Below, in pieces: positions 26,441 through 35,216 of a DNA stretch of 48,595 nt. A program made the position numbers and the translations under genes. The notes under the pieces were generated by a model, which was given only the letters and a program-made list of their open reading frames with translations, was not told the origin of the DNA and searched no databases. Source of the DNA: Grimontia marina (lineage in GTDB: Bacteria > Pseudomonadota > Gammaproteobacteria > Enterobacterales > Vibrionaceae); the NCBI RefSeq assembly GCF_900060185.1, contig NZ_FIZY01000039.1, forward strand, positions 1 to 48,595, read 5' to 3'. Each line of letters opens with the position of its first letter. Position 1 is the stretch's first letter.

Positions 26441-27211
26441 ATGAATGCTGTAAAGCGCTTCGGCGCTGCAACCCTGTTAAGCCTGCCTTTATTCGCGCAA
26501 GCGACCGAACTTGATAAAGCGGCTGCTATTGAAACCCAAACGGTAGAAGCTGCAGCGGTATCGCAACAACGTATCGATGTTAGCGACGAACAAGCCCAAT
26601 TCACCAAAGCGGAAATCGAAAAGCTGCAACGCGAAATCGAAAACCTCACGCTTTATCGTAATCATCTCAAATCATTGGTAGAGAATCAGGAGCAGGAACA
26701 GGCGAGTCTGAGCCAGCAATTGACGGATATTGCCCAAACACGTCAGGGCATTGTACCGCTGATGTACCGCATGATTGATGATCTTGAGGTCTGGGTTAGT
26801 CAGGACTTGCCTATTAAGCCTGAGCAGCGTCAAAGCCGTGTCGATGGCCTGAAGACTTTGATGACACGCGCTGATGTGGCAGATGCGGAAAAATTCCGCC
26901 GCATCCTTGAAGCTTACCAAATCGAGCTTGATTACGGCGCTAAGCTCGGCACTTATCAGGATACTCTGTCTCTGGATGGTGTCGACAGAGAAGTCGACGT
27001 TCTCCACCTTGGTCGTCTGTCTTTGGTGGCGAGAAGCCTAAATGGTGACGCGTTCTGGTTTTATGACCAGTCGACAGCGAAATGGCTGCCGGTCGATAAA
27101 CGTGCCTATGAAGCTATTCAGCAAGCTTTCGATGTTGCCAATAAGAAGCAACCGCCAACACTGATGGCGTTACCGCTTTCTATTTCTGTGGCGAAAGGAG
27201 CGGCGCAATGA
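26441..27211 (+). CDS. DUF3450 periplasmic coiled-coil protein of the TonB2 cluster
   Basis: 256 residues from ATG 26441. Signal peptide (RFGAATLLSLPLFAQA). A long coiled coil at about 45-110 (IEKLQREIENLTLYRNHLK) is followed by a helical/beta domain with WFYDQSTAKWLPVD. This is DUF3450, always found directly before ttpC in vibrios. Predicted periplasmic partner of the TtpC/ExbB/ExbD motor. Its stop overlaps the ttpC start (ATGA). First of the six tightly packed genes. Confidence 0.9.
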   Translation: MNAVKRFGAATLLSLPLFAQATELDKAAAIETQTVEAAAVSQQRIDVSDEQAQFTKAEIEKLQREIENLTLYRNHLKSLVENQEQEQASLSQQLTDIAQTRQGIVPLMYRMIDDLEVWVSQDLPIKPEQRQSRVDGLKTLMTRADVADAEKFRRILEAYQIELDYGAKLGTYQDTLSLDGVDREVDVLHLGRLSLVARSLNGDAFWFYDQSTAKWLPVDKRAYEAIQQAFDVANKKQPPTLMALPLSISVAKGAAQ

Positions 27212-28542
27212 AAAGATTCTCTGTATTTGCCCTTAGCGCCATGCTGCTTAGTGCGCCCGTCACTGCGGATTTGGTGAGTGAAACCAAAACGGCTCAAGCA
27301 GAATCACAACAGCATAATGTCGTCCGCGAATCTGGATTCAGTGCGACTGAGCGAACGTTTAAAGCCAAACTTGCTGAGCTTAAGGCTCAACAAGTGGCAT
27401 TGGAAACAGAAACGGAGCAGCTAAGTGCAGCATTCAGTTCCAATGAAGAAACGTTGGCTGCGCTGGAAGAAACACTGAGATTGGAAACCGGTAGTCTAGG
27501 TGAAGTGTTTGGTGTGGTACGTCAGACGGGTCGGGAAGTGAATGCCGAACGTTATAACGCACCCGCAACCATCAACCAAAATGGTATGGATAATGCTCTG
27601 CATGCTATCTCCGATGCGAAATCCTTACCTTCTTTGCCAACGTTAACGGCATTCTGGAAAGGCATGCTGCAAGAGCTTAAAAACAGTGGTGAAATTGGGT
27701 CTGAAACTGTGAATGTGCGTGACAGTAGCGGCGTGGTGACACCTCAGGAAGTGCTGCGTCTCGGCAACATTGGCCTAGTTAACAATGACGGTTACCTGGA
27801 ATGGGACAGTACCCGCCAGCAAGCTAATGAGCTTCCAGTTGTCGATGGAGGACTGAACAGCGCGTCGATTTCTTCACTACCAACTGGAGACCTTGCGCTG
27901 ATGGATCCAACCCGTGGCACTATAGTCAAACAACTGGCAAATACACCGTCATTGGTAGACAGATTTGAGCAAGGTGGTGTCGTAGGGAAAATAATTGCAG
28001 CACTGTTGGCGGTCGGGCTTATCATCGCTCTGGTGCGTGGCTTCAGCATGTTCCGTGCGCGTCTTGCCATCGCCAAACAAATCAAAACGCCAATGCAGCC
28101 AGGGAACAACCCGCTAGGCCGTATTCTTAATGTGTACCGAAACGAGCCAGATCGCTCACTCGACACGCTGGAGCTTCGTCTGATGGAAGCCATCATGGAT
28201 GAGCAACAGCATTTTGAGAAAGGCTTATCGATGCTCAAACTGCTGGCCGCTCTGGCGCCGATGCTTGGACTTCTTGGCACAGTGACAGGCATGATCGAAA
28301 CCTTCCAGGTGATTACCCAATACGGTAATGGCGATCCTACTATCATGGCTGGGGGTATCTCCATGGCTTTGGTGACCACAGTACTGGGTCTGGTGGCGGC
28401 TATCCCGCTGCTGCTTGCTCACAATATTCTCAGCACGCAGGCAGATACACTGCGCGGCACGCTTGAGAAAGTCGGAGTCAGCTTAGTGGCAGAGCAGTCT
28501 GAAGCCTCAAATACCGTTCAACCAATAGTGAAGCTGGCATGA
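27208..28542 (+). CDS. ttpC: TtpC, TonB2-system MotA/TolQ/ExbB-family proton channel protein
   Basis: 444 residues. Signal peptide (1-21), periplasmic coiled coil (about 45-95), a soluble region, a membrane helix at about 256-278 (KIIAALLAVGLIIALVRGF), and a C-terminal MotA/TolQ/ExbB channel domain (LKLLAALAPMLGLLGTVTGM, then ISMALVTTVLGLVAAIPLLL). In vibrios TtpC is an additional essential part of the TonB2 complex in the inner membrane, needed for iron-siderophore transport. It overlaps both neighbours by 4 nt. Confidence 0.95.
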   Translation: MKRFSVFALSAMLLSAPVTADLVSETKTAQAESQQHNVVRESGFSATERTFKAKLAELKAQQVALETETEQLSAAFSSNEETLAALEETLRLETGSLGEVFGVVRQTGREVNAERYNAPATINQNGMDNALHAISDAKSLPSLPTLTAFWKGMLQELKNSGEIGSETVNVRDSSGVVTPQEVLRLGNIGLVNNDGYLEWDSTRQQANELPVVDGGLNSASISSLPTGDLALMDPTRGTIVKQLANTPSLVDRFEQGGVVGKIIAALLAVGLIIALVRGFSMFRARLAIAKQIKTPMQPGNNPLGRILNVYRNEPDRSLDTLELRLMEAIMDEQQHFEKGLSMLKLLAALAPMLGLLGTVTGMIETFQVITQYGNGDPTIMAGGISMALVTTVLGLVAAIPLLLAHNILSTQADTLRGTLEKVGVSLVAEQSEASNTVQPIVKLA

Positions 28543-29090
28543 CAGAAGTGACTGTTCTGGAGTTGCCCGGTATGAATGATTGGTGGCTCTCTCTTAGCGA
28601 TTTTTTGACGCAAGGCGGCCCTGTACTTTGGGGGTTAGCCATAGTCGCTGCCCTGAGCTGGTTGTTGGTGTTTGAACGTTTACTGTTTCTCATTACCGCC
28701 TTTCCGGGCCTGAAAAAGCAAACTATTGCGAAATGGCAATCAAGGGAAGACAAAACCTCATGGGTGTCGCGGTCTATGCGTGAAAGTTGGTTGTTTGAAG
28801 CGCGTACCCAGCTCTATCGTAATCTCAATTTCCTGAAAGCTTTGGTAGCGATTTGCCCAATGCTCGGTCTGCTTGGAACAGTGACAGGGATGATTTCGGT
28901 GTTTGACTTGATGGCGCTGAAAGGGGCGGGTGAGCCCCGCTCAATGGCGGCGGGTATTTCACTGGCGACTCTGCCAACCATGGCAGGTATGGTGATTGCG
29001 TTGGCAGGGCTGTTTGCCCATGCCAGACTCCAGAAAACCTGTGAGCGCCGTGAGGCATCATTGGCTCAGGCACTAAGGAGTCAGGCATGA
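28539..29090 (+). CDS. exbB: ExbB2 proton channel subunit
   Basis: 183 residues. Three membrane helices: GGPVLWGLAIVAALSWLLVF, then LKALVAICPMLGLLGTVTGM, then SLATLPTMAGMVIALAGLFA. MotA/TolQ/ExbB family. With ExbD it forms the proton-driven motor that powers TonB. The start overlaps the ttpC stop by 4 nt; the stop overlaps exbD. Confidence 0.95.
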   Translation: MTEVTVLELPGMNDWWLSLSDFLTQGGPVLWGLAIVAALSWLLVFERLLFLITAFPGLKKQTIAKWQSREDKTSWVSRSMRESWLFEARTQLYRNLNFLKALVAICPMLGLLGTVTGMISVFDLMALKGAGEPRSMAAGISLATLPTMAGMVIALAGLFAHARLQKTCERREASLAQALRSQA

Positions 29091-29491
29091 GATTTCAACG
29101 TCACCAAAAACAGCGTGAAGATGCTCAAATCGATCTGACTTCGATGCTCGATATCGTCTTCATCATGCTGATCTTTTTTATCGTTACCAGCACCTTTGTC
29201 CGTGAATCAGGGGTGGATGTGAACCGTCCTACTGCAAGCAATGCCACCGCACAAAAGAGCGTTGGTATCTATGTGGCAGTAACGGCAAACAATGACATCT
29301 ACATCGACAAAACAAGGGTTGATGAAGAGCGTATCGAAGCCACGCTGACCCGTTTAGTCAGCGAACAGCCCGAAGCATCGCTGGTCATACAGGCCGATGA
29401 GCATGCCTACAGTGGAACGGTCGTGAAAGTGATCGATGCAGCGAAGGGCGCTGGCATCGTCAAGATTGCGTTGGCAGCGGAGAAACCCTAA
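29087..29491 (+). CDS. exbD: ExbD2 motor subunit
   Basis: 134 residues. A single N-terminal membrane helix with the proton-carrying Asp in DLTSMLDIVFIMLIFFIVTS, then the periplasmic ExbD/TolR domain (IYIDKTRVDEERIEATL, LVIQADEHAYSGTVVKVID). It works with ExbB to couple proton flow to TonB. Overlaps exbB by 4 nt and tonB by 1 nt (TAATG). Confidence 0.95.
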   Translation: MRFQRHQKQREDAQIDLTSMLDIVFIMLIFFIVTSTFVRESGVDVNRPTASNATAQKSVGIYVAVTANNDIYIDKTRVDEERIEATLTRLVSEQPEASLVIQADEHAYSGTVVKVIDAAKGAGIVKIALAAEKP

Positions 29492-30150
29492 TGCTGCGAA
29501 TGCTATTGGCACTGCCGATGGGGCTGCTGAGTGCTTTTGGTCTTTTTGCTCTAATGGCTACCATGGTTGCGGCTCCTGCCGGCTCACTAAAAGACGAAGG
29601 CCTGCCATTTGCCTTTGATGTATTCATGAGTGAGCCTGAAAGCGAGATAGAACGCCGTGACCGCGTTGCACCGCCGAAGCCTGACGTTCCACCTCCGCCG
29701 CCAAGCATGCAAATGAGCGCGCCGACTGCAGCAGCAACCACACCGTCTATACAGCCTGTGATGCCGGATATTACTATGGATATGCAGGTGGATGGTATGA
29801 GCATCAATATGCCGGCCATTAAAGCTGCACCCGCTCCCGCAGCGGGAGATCTGACCCCTTCATTTGGACAGGGTAATCAGGCTGCTATCCCTCTGGTGCG
29901 TATTCAGCCCAGTTACCCGGCTAAAGCCCTGCGGCGCGGTATCGAAGGGTATGTGGTAGTGAGCTTTACAATTAATGAAGAGGGCCGACCTTCAGGCATA
30001 AAGATCATAGAAGCTTCGCCAAAGCGGATCTTTGACAGAGAGGCGATAACAGCTATTAAAAAATGGAAATACACTCCATTGCTTATCGATGGTAAAGCGG
30101 TATCGCAGCCAGGCCAATCACAAAAGCTGGAGTTTGTTCTGACAAAATGA
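29491..30150 (+). CDS. tonB: TonB2 energy transducer
   Basis: 219 residues. An N-terminal membrane anchor (LLSAFGLFALMATMVAAP), a proline-rich linker (VAPPKPDVPPPPPSM), and the C-terminal TonB domain (RIQPSYPAKALRRGIEGYVV, FDREAITAIKKWKYTPLLIDG). It spans the periplasm to open TonB-dependent outer-membrane receptors. The short linker is typical of vibrio TonB2. No receptor gene lies in the window. Confidence 0.95.
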   Translation: MLRMLLALPMGLLSAFGLFALMATMVAAPAGSLKDEGLPFAFDVFMSEPESEIERRDRVAPPKPDVPPPPPSMQMSAPTAAATTPSIQPVMPDITMDMQVDGMSINMPAIKAAPAPAAGDLTPSFGQGNQAAIPLVRIQPSYPAKALRRGIEGYVVVSFTINEEGRPSGIKIIEASPKRIFDREAITAIKKWKYTPLLIDGKAVSQPGQSQKLEFVLTK

Positions 30151-31331
30151 AGCGTCTCATCCAACAGATAATCAACCGTTGTTCGGTGCTTGTTTTGCTA
30201 ATGAGTGTTTTGTCTTTGCCTTATGTGCAAGCAGCTCAGCTATCTGCCATGACCGCAAGACAAGTGCAAAAATCACTTGAATTCCAAGCTGAAGAGCAGT
30301 GGAAAGAAGCTGCGGTAGTGCTGGAAAGTGTTGGCACACCTACGGAGTACGACAAAGCTTTCGTGAACCGTATGCTAGGCGTGGTTTACTGGCAAAAAGA
30401 GCAACCGCTTAAAGCTATCAACGCTTTGTATGCATCGGTAAACAGCAAAGTATTGGACGAAGAGGCACAGCGTGCTTCAGAGCGAATGCTTGCAGATTTG
30501 CTAATGACCCAATCGCGTTATCAGGATGCGTTACGGCTTTATTATCCGCTTTCAACATCGAAAGAACTGCGCCAGAAAGATCGCGGTGAAATTTGGCTGC
30601 GAATTGCTCAGGCCCATTATCAGGATGAACAGTACAGTAAAGCGCTTAAAGGTATCAATGCCCACTTGAAGCTAGCATCTGCTAAGCCCTCTTCTTTGTC
30701 GTTGAAATTGGGTTCGCAACTGAAGCTTAAACACTGGAAAGGGTCGACCCGTACGCTGAAGCGATTGATCGCGATTGAACCGCGTAAGAAAACCTGGTGG
30801 ATACAGCTGGTGGGCAGCTACCAACGCTTGAACGACAAAAAGCAGATGCTCAATACTCTGGTGCTGGCTAAACGCAAAGGTATAACGCTGTCTGATTCTG
30901 AGAAGGTGATGATGGCTCAGTTATACCAACAACAGGGCGTACCGGAAAAAGCTGCAGCGGTAATGGCGGAAGTGAATCAAGGTGAGGCAGACACGACAGG
31001 CTTGGTGATGGAGGCGTCCTATTGGCAGCATGCCAAAGAATGGGACAAGGCCATTGTTGCTTGGGAACGCGCTGCTTCTGACGCGCCTAAATACTATTGG
31101 GTTGCTGCACAACTTTCACTTCAACATGGTCAATACCAAAAAGCGCTATCGCTACTTGAGAGGGTTAACAATCCGGAAAAAGTGCCTGACGTTGAACTTG
31201 CCCGTGCGTTAGCTTATGACAAACTTAACGAGTTCGATAAAGCGCTTCTCCATGCTAAAAGGGCTAATGAGCTGAAACCGTCGGATCAAAGTCAGTCGTG
31301 GATTCAGTATCTTACCCAGAAGACCCCTTAG
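30147..31331 (+). CDS. TPR protein of the TonB2 cluster
   Basis: 394 residues. Signal peptide (VLVLLMSVLSLPYVQA), then about eight TPR-like helical repeats (for example WLRIAQAHYQDEQYSKALK, AYDKLNEFDKALLHAKRANE). It overlaps tonB by 4 nt and ends the operon. The equivalent gene follows tonB2 in other vibrios. Likely a periplasmic scaffold for the TonB2 complex; exact role not established. Confidence 0.92.
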   Translation: MKRLIQQIINRCSVLVLLMSVLSLPYVQAAQLSAMTARQVQKSLEFQAEEQWKEAAVVLESVGTPTEYDKAFVNRMLGVVYWQKEQPLKAINALYASVNSKVLDEEAQRASERMLADLLMTQSRYQDALRLYYPLSTSKELRQKDRGEIWLRIAQAHYQDEQYSKALKGINAHLKLASAKPSSLSLKLGSQLKLKHWKGSTRTLKRLIAIEPRKKTWWIQLVGSYQRLNDKKQMLNTLVLAKRKGITLSDSEKVMMAQLYQQQGVPEKAAAVMAEVNQGEADTTGLVMEASYWQHAKEWDKAIVAWERAASDAPKYYWVAAQLSLQHGQYQKALSLLERVNNPEKVPDVELARALAYDKLNEFDKALLHAKRANELKPSDQSQSWIQYLTQKTP

Positions 31332-31332
31332 C

Positions 31333-31354
31333 CTTGATGCGCAAAAGCATCAAG
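31333..31354 (+). terminator. Possible terminator of the TonB2 operon
   Basis: CTTGATGC / GCATCAAG stem with a 6-nt loop, just after the TPR stop. The following T-tract is poor (CCTGTAAATTTT). Confidence 0.5.
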
Positions 31355-31392
31355 CCTGTAAATTTTCGCCTCATAAATACCCAAAATACTCA

Positions 31393-31520
31393 TTGATTAG
31401 TACATCAATATCACTTTATTATCAGGATCTGCCCTGATAACCGTCTGCAACCACGTTATTAGGTGGTTAAAGATTCGGCAGTGTATGGCTGTCGGTTATG
31501 GAAAACACACCTTTGAGTGA
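31393..31520 (+). promoter_or_regulatory. Promoter and structured leader of the YgjV-like gene
   Basis: TTGATT (31393-31398) and TTTATT (31415-31420) make a plausible promoter with a 16-bp spacer. They are followed by a perfect 8-bp hairpin (TTATCAGG / CCTGATAA, 31419-31440) and a 6-bp hairpin (AACCAC / GTGGTT, 31449-31468). A third possible stem, GAGTG with CGCTC, lies near 31515-31530. This leaves a 5' leader of over 100 nt with several stems. Confidence 0.4.
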
Positions 31521-31551
31521 ATCACGCTCACCTGTAAGAGAAGTACCCTGA

Positions 31552-32100
31552 ATGACGTTAGATCTCATCACAGAAATCCTAGGATGGACCTCTGTTGCTT
31601 TTTATATTGGTATCACGATTTTCAACAGCATGAAATTCACCCGTTTTGCTGCATTTGGCTCCGCAGCAAATGACACGCTGTGGGCATTCCTTATGGGCTG
31701 GTGGCCGAAAGTTATCCTGAACCTGTCGGTAGCGTCTTTGAATACATACCGTTATGTGAAAGACTTCACCAACGCGTCAAAATCAGTGATTCTTGCGTTG
31801 GGTGGCGTGATGGCAGCGGGCATTATCTATATCGCCTATGTGGCGGTAACAGCTTTCATTGCCGATCCAACATTACCAGTAGCGCTGCAGTTTGCTGACT
31901 TAGGTATCATCCTTTTGGCGCTCTACATGACTACGCTAACCAACTACCGCAAGTTGATGTTGCTGTCAGGTTTCATCGGAATGGCCGCATACTATGGCAA
32001 TCCTCAGATGATGATTATCAAAGCACTGGTAATCGGCATCATGAGTTACAAGCTGATGTTTGATAAATCGCAGAAGCTTGAAACCGCGGAAGCGGCATAA
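31552..32100 (+). CDS. YgjV-like inner-membrane protein
   Basis: 182 residues with about six membrane segments; ATG 31552 follows AGAGAAG. ILGWTSVAFYIGITIFNSMK, a central loop with a conserved-looking N-x-x-R (SLNTYRYVKD), and later helices resemble the YgjV family of small inner-membrane proteins. The family match is tentative and the function is unknown. It has its own promoter, long leader and strong terminator. Confidence 0.7.
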   Translation: MTLDLITEILGWTSVAFYIGITIFNSMKFTRFAAFGSAANDTLWAFLMGWWPKVILNLSVASLNTYRYVKDFTNASKSVILALGGVMAAGIIYIAYVAVTAFIADPTLPVALQFADLGIILLALYMTTLTNYRKLMLLSGFIGMAAYYGNPQMMIIKALVIGIMSYKLMFDKSQKLETAEAA

Positions 32101-32120
32101 ACTGATAGAAATGTAAGAAA

Positions 32121-32144
32121 GGCATCTCATAGAGATGCCTTTTT
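32121..32144 (+). terminator. Terminator of the YgjV-like gene
   Basis: GGCATCTC / GAGATGCC with a 3-nt loop, then TTTTTAT. Confidence 0.9.
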
Positions 32145-32164
32145 ATATTATTGATATATCTGGC

Positions 32165-32404
32165 TTATCCGATAAATCCATCATCAATGCATACCATTGC
32201 ACATCGTTCAGCGGCATGAGTAGCATCTTCCTGACTTTTGAAAATCGACAGCGATTTGTCTGAGTTCATTAGCTCATAGGCTTTAGACTCTTCTGCGCCC
32301 TGATTTGTAGAGGAGGTAAAAGAAAATGAGGCAGCAAACCCTCCCAGATCTTCCCTTTCGTTAACCTTCACTATGTAACTGATATTATTGTACGTTCCTT
32401 TCAT
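32165..32404 (-). CDS. Small protein of unknown function
   Basis: 79 residues. ATG 32404 is chosen over upstream codons because AAAGGAGCAAAGAAC precedes it perfectly. Soluble, with a beta-rich start (MKGTYNNISYIVKVNERED) and a C-terminal helix with two cysteines (HAAERCAMVCIDDGF). No family recognised. A separate unit between two terminators. Confidence 0.65.
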   Translation of the reverse strand: MKGTYNNISYIVKVNEREDLGGFAASFSFTSSTNQGAEESKAYELMNSDKSLSIFKSQEDATHAAERCAMVCIDDGFIG

Positions 32405-32529
32405 GTTCTTTGCTCCTTTATTGTTACATATGTTTAATAAAGTAGACATAAAAGTTGAGGTCGTCAAAGTTCTTTCAGTATAAGTGCTGGTATATGCATT
32501 CACTTGAGAGAACTGCATAAAAAAAGCCC

Positions 32530-32549
32530 AAAAGGTGACAGTGTCACAC
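32530..32549 (-). terminator. Possible terminator of the ROK-GH20-acetyltransferase operon
   Basis: On the minus strand GTGAC / GTCAC forms a short stem followed by CTTTTGGGCTTTTTTT. It lies about 57 nt after the acetyltransferase stop. Confidence 0.45.
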
Positions 32550-32605
32550 TCTTCGAGCTAAGGGCAGAAATAAGGAGGTTCAGGTTCTGATTCCTGGGGG
32601 TAGTT

Positions 32606-33403
32606 TTAGATTCTAACTCCACCAAGTGCCATATCTTCACATCTCGGACAATAATCAGAACAACGTGTGATAGAGGGGTTAGTGCGAAATGCCTGAGCAC
32701 ATACTTCGAGCAACGCTTCGAGTGGATATGCTGTCCAAATGCTTTCCCCAACCCGCTTTTCAGACTGGATTGTTGATAGGTAAGGCTGAAGATGGATAAA
32801 CCCTTCAGAACATGACCCTACGCATGTCTCAACGACGCCCCGATGGGCTGTTAGCGCCCAGCGACGGAACAGGCTTTTTCCTGCCAGTTGCTCGGCATAA
32901 TGGATTGGTGTGATGCTGTTTGGCGTGACACCCATTGAAAGCACGACGGCGTTTTGGGCCTCAGTGGACTGATAAACACCATAGACGTTAAAGTCATCTT
33001 GTGTTGCGAGTACCGCTTCAGCGAGCGGGCCTACTGCTGAGTAGCTATTCATAGGGTGCTCCGTTCTAATGCGATTGGGATGGTTTAGCACTGCTTTGGC
33101 GAAAGCACCCATTGAGGGCTCAATGTCATTGGCGTCCGCATCATACGGCGACGGGTCAATTTCAAGCTCACCACGATAACCATTTTGGGCGTATTCGATA
33201 CCTTCAGGCGAGTGGCACATAGGAAAATAGGTAAATGTTGGTACGACCACTGTGCATCCTGCAGAAAGAAATAACTCGAGCAGCCTGTTTGCGCCCCCTT
33301 CCAATCTGCCAAAAGAGCGCATTGCACAGTGGGCAAAGATTACCTTGTCAGTGAGCTTCAGTGTTTCAATCGCACTCTTGATGTCGTTGTCTGCGGTGTT
33401 CAC
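32606..33403 (-). CDS. AAC(3)-family N-acetyltransferase fold protein
   Basis: 265 residues from GTG 33403, which has a perfect AGGAGG 6 nt upstream; an ATG at 33427 inside the upstream gene is the alternative. Antibiotic_NAT motifs are present: FAHCAMRSFGRLEGGAN, VVPTFTYFP, RTEHPMNSYSAVG and ITPIHYAEQLAG with the conserved His and Glu. The C-terminus is cysteine-rich (TRCSDYCPRCEDMALGG), a possible metal site not usual for resistance enzymes. It is translationally coupled to a GH20 hexosaminidase, so its natural substrate is more likely an amino sugar than a drug; that is inference. Confidence 0.85.
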   Translation of the reverse strand: MNTADNDIKSAIETLKLTDKVIFAHCAMRSFGRLEGGANRLLELFLSAGCTVVVPTFTYFPMCHSPEGIEYAQNGYRGELEIDPSPYDADANDIEPSMGAFAKAVLNHPNRIRTEHPMNSYSAVGPLAEAVLATQDDFNVYGVYQSTEAQNAVVLSMGVTPNSITPIHYAEQLAGKSLFRRWALTAHRGVVETCVGSCSEGFIHLQPYLSTIQSEKRVGESIWTAYPLEALLEVCAQAFRTNPSITRCSDYCPRCEDMALGGVRI

Positions 33404-33413
33404 AGAACTCCTC

Positions 33414-35195
33414 CTAGTTAATTTCATTTGTTTCGTGGAGGCTCAACAGCGAAGACAAGTACTCAAGACGACTGCTACTTTGCGCCATGCCTCCTGGACG
33501 GCAATGCTCTAGCCAAAGCTCACGATAACCTTGAATCAACGGGCGCAACCTTGCTTGCAGCATTTGTTTCCTTTCGACGCCAAATTTCTGAACGTCACGA
33601 TGTTCTTCCTCGCCATAGCCTTGCGCGATGAAACAGCCGATTTCTAGTGCATCTACAGTCCAGAGAAGGTCATTTCTGAGTTCATTATCAGGTAGCGGAG
33701 CAAGTTTCTCTTTCCAGCTTTTCAGCTCGGCCAGTGTATGGTCGAGGTTATTGATCGCTAGTCCCTTCATGCGCTTAATATGACGGCCTGATTGTTGATC
33801 AAACAAGATCGGACCAAAAAAAGCACAGTTGGGTGTTTCAATACCCGTCGAGCGGTAAATATCCTGTAGAGCGATCAATGTGCTCAATTCAACATCAGAG
33901 ATATCAGGGTAATACCAACTAACAGGAATGGTCATATCATCGTCAGTTTGCTGCTCTTCCCCCCAAGCCATGGCAGCGGCGAAGGCATAACCTGGAATTG
34001 GCATGGCATGTTGTTGACCGTGACCCATATCGCCCCACTCGGTCACCATATATCCGTCAGCCCTATATCGTTTCGCGGATTTGGCTGCGCGACGCATATG
34101 TGTTGTTGCAGTACTCCATCTTCCGGCAACTGATGCAAAGCAATCAGTGGAAACGACCACATGAAATGGGTAGCCAAAAAGGGCTAGCTGCTTGTGTTCA
34201 GCGTCAAAAGGGTGGTCTGCTTCATAGCCCCAGTTCAACAAGGTGAGGTTGTCGGGGAGTTGGTCGATAAGGTTCGGGTAGCGGAAAAGCATATCACTGA
34301 AAATCTGGCATTGCTTTCCCTTGGACTCAGCGATTTCCAACACTTTGTTGAGGTAGTTAAGAAAGACCTTGCCTTTACCGAAAATTTCGCAGGCAGACTT
34401 GCTGGCACCCACACCCAAATCCATGGTTTCATCGAAGTTAAGATTGATAATATCGCTGGAAAAATTAGGGGTGACTTCCGAAAGTAATTCATTTATAAAA
34501 ATAGCGGTTTGCTCGCTGATGGGGTTCAGGCCAAATGCGCCGGGTCTGAAATCACCACGCTGATCCTGAAAGCCTGTGGTTTGTTCGGCCAGATGCTGAT
34601 ATTCAGGGTGACAGAGCCATTTTTCCATGTGCCCGAATGCCGCTTGATTAGCGACAAGTTCAATGCCGACTTGCTGGCAGTAAGCATCAACTTCACGAAT
34701 TTCTTCCGCTGTCATTGGCGAGTAAGCTTGCCATACCGTTGCATGCTTCTGATAGGCAAATGTGTGCTCGGTATAAAGCTGGAACTGGTTGAAACGCAAT
34801 GCGCTAAAGTAATCAATCAGTCTTTTAAGTGTGCTCATGGTTGGTACTCGGTCCCTACTGATATCGAGCAACACGGAGCGAGTGGGAAAGTCTGGCCAAT
34901 CTTCTATGACAGCGTCTTCCTTGACCGCTGCATTAGTATCAATGAGCTGGTTCAAAACAAGGTGTGCATAACGAATATCAGGAAGATTGCTGTATTCAAT
35001 CACGACGCCATCATCTGGGAAGCTTATCCGAAAGCCTTGTTCCGGCAAGGCAGGATCGTGCCGGTAAGTGAGTGCGGTATGATGCAGTCTTGCGCCAAAA
35101 TTGACCGGACATGTCGTTATGATGCTTGAAACGCTGACGTGTTTTCTGGCGTATCCGGGAAAGTAGCGTTTTGGTGCGGGAAAAATGGTTACCAT
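33414..35195 (-). CDS. Glycoside hydrolase family 20 beta-N-acetylhexosaminidase
   Basis: 593 residues, no signal peptide, so cytoplasmic. An N-terminal GH20b-like domain (about 1-100) precedes the barrel (SVLLDISRDRVPTMSTLKRL, FQLYTEHTFAY, ANQAAFGHMEKWL). The catalytic Asp-Glu pair is D256-E257 (NLNFDETMDLG), used in GH20 for substrate-assisted removal of terminal N-acetylhexosamines. It resembles the bacterial GH20 branch without the usual GGDE wording. It lies 21 nt after the ROK regulator, with AAGGAAG before its start, and is followed by the AAC(3)-type gene. Likely works on imported amino-sugar oligomers such as chitin fragments. Confidence 0.87.
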   Translation of the reverse strand: MVTIFPAPKRYFPGYARKHVSVSSIITTCPVNFGARLHHTALTYRHDPALPEQGFRISFPDDGVVIEYSNLPDIRYAHLVLNQLIDTNAAVKEDAVIEDWPDFPTRSVLLDISRDRVPTMSTLKRLIDYFSALRFNQFQLYTEHTFAYQKHATVWQAYSPMTAEEIREVDAYCQQVGIELVANQAAFGHMEKWLCHPEYQHLAEQTTGFQDQRGDFRPGAFGLNPISEQTAIFINELLSEVTPNFSSDIINLNFDETMDLGVGASKSACEIFGKGKVFLNYLNKVLEIAESKGKQCQIFSDMLFRYPNLIDQLPDNLTLLNWGYEADHPFDAEHKQLALFGYPFHVVVSTDCFASVAGRWSTATTHMRRAAKSAKRYRADGYMVTEWGDMGHGQQHAMPIPGYAFAAAMAWGEEQQTDDDMTIPVSWYYPDISDVELSTLIALQDIYRSTGIETPNCAFFGPILFDQQSGRHIKRMKGLAINNLDHTLAELKSWKEKLAPLPDNELRNDLLWTVDALEIGCFIAQGYGEEEHRDVQKFGVERKQMLQARLRPLIQGYRELWLEHCRPGGMAQSSSRLEYLSSLLSLHETNEIN

Positions 35196-35216
35196 CAGAC
35201 TTCCTTGTCATTCACC

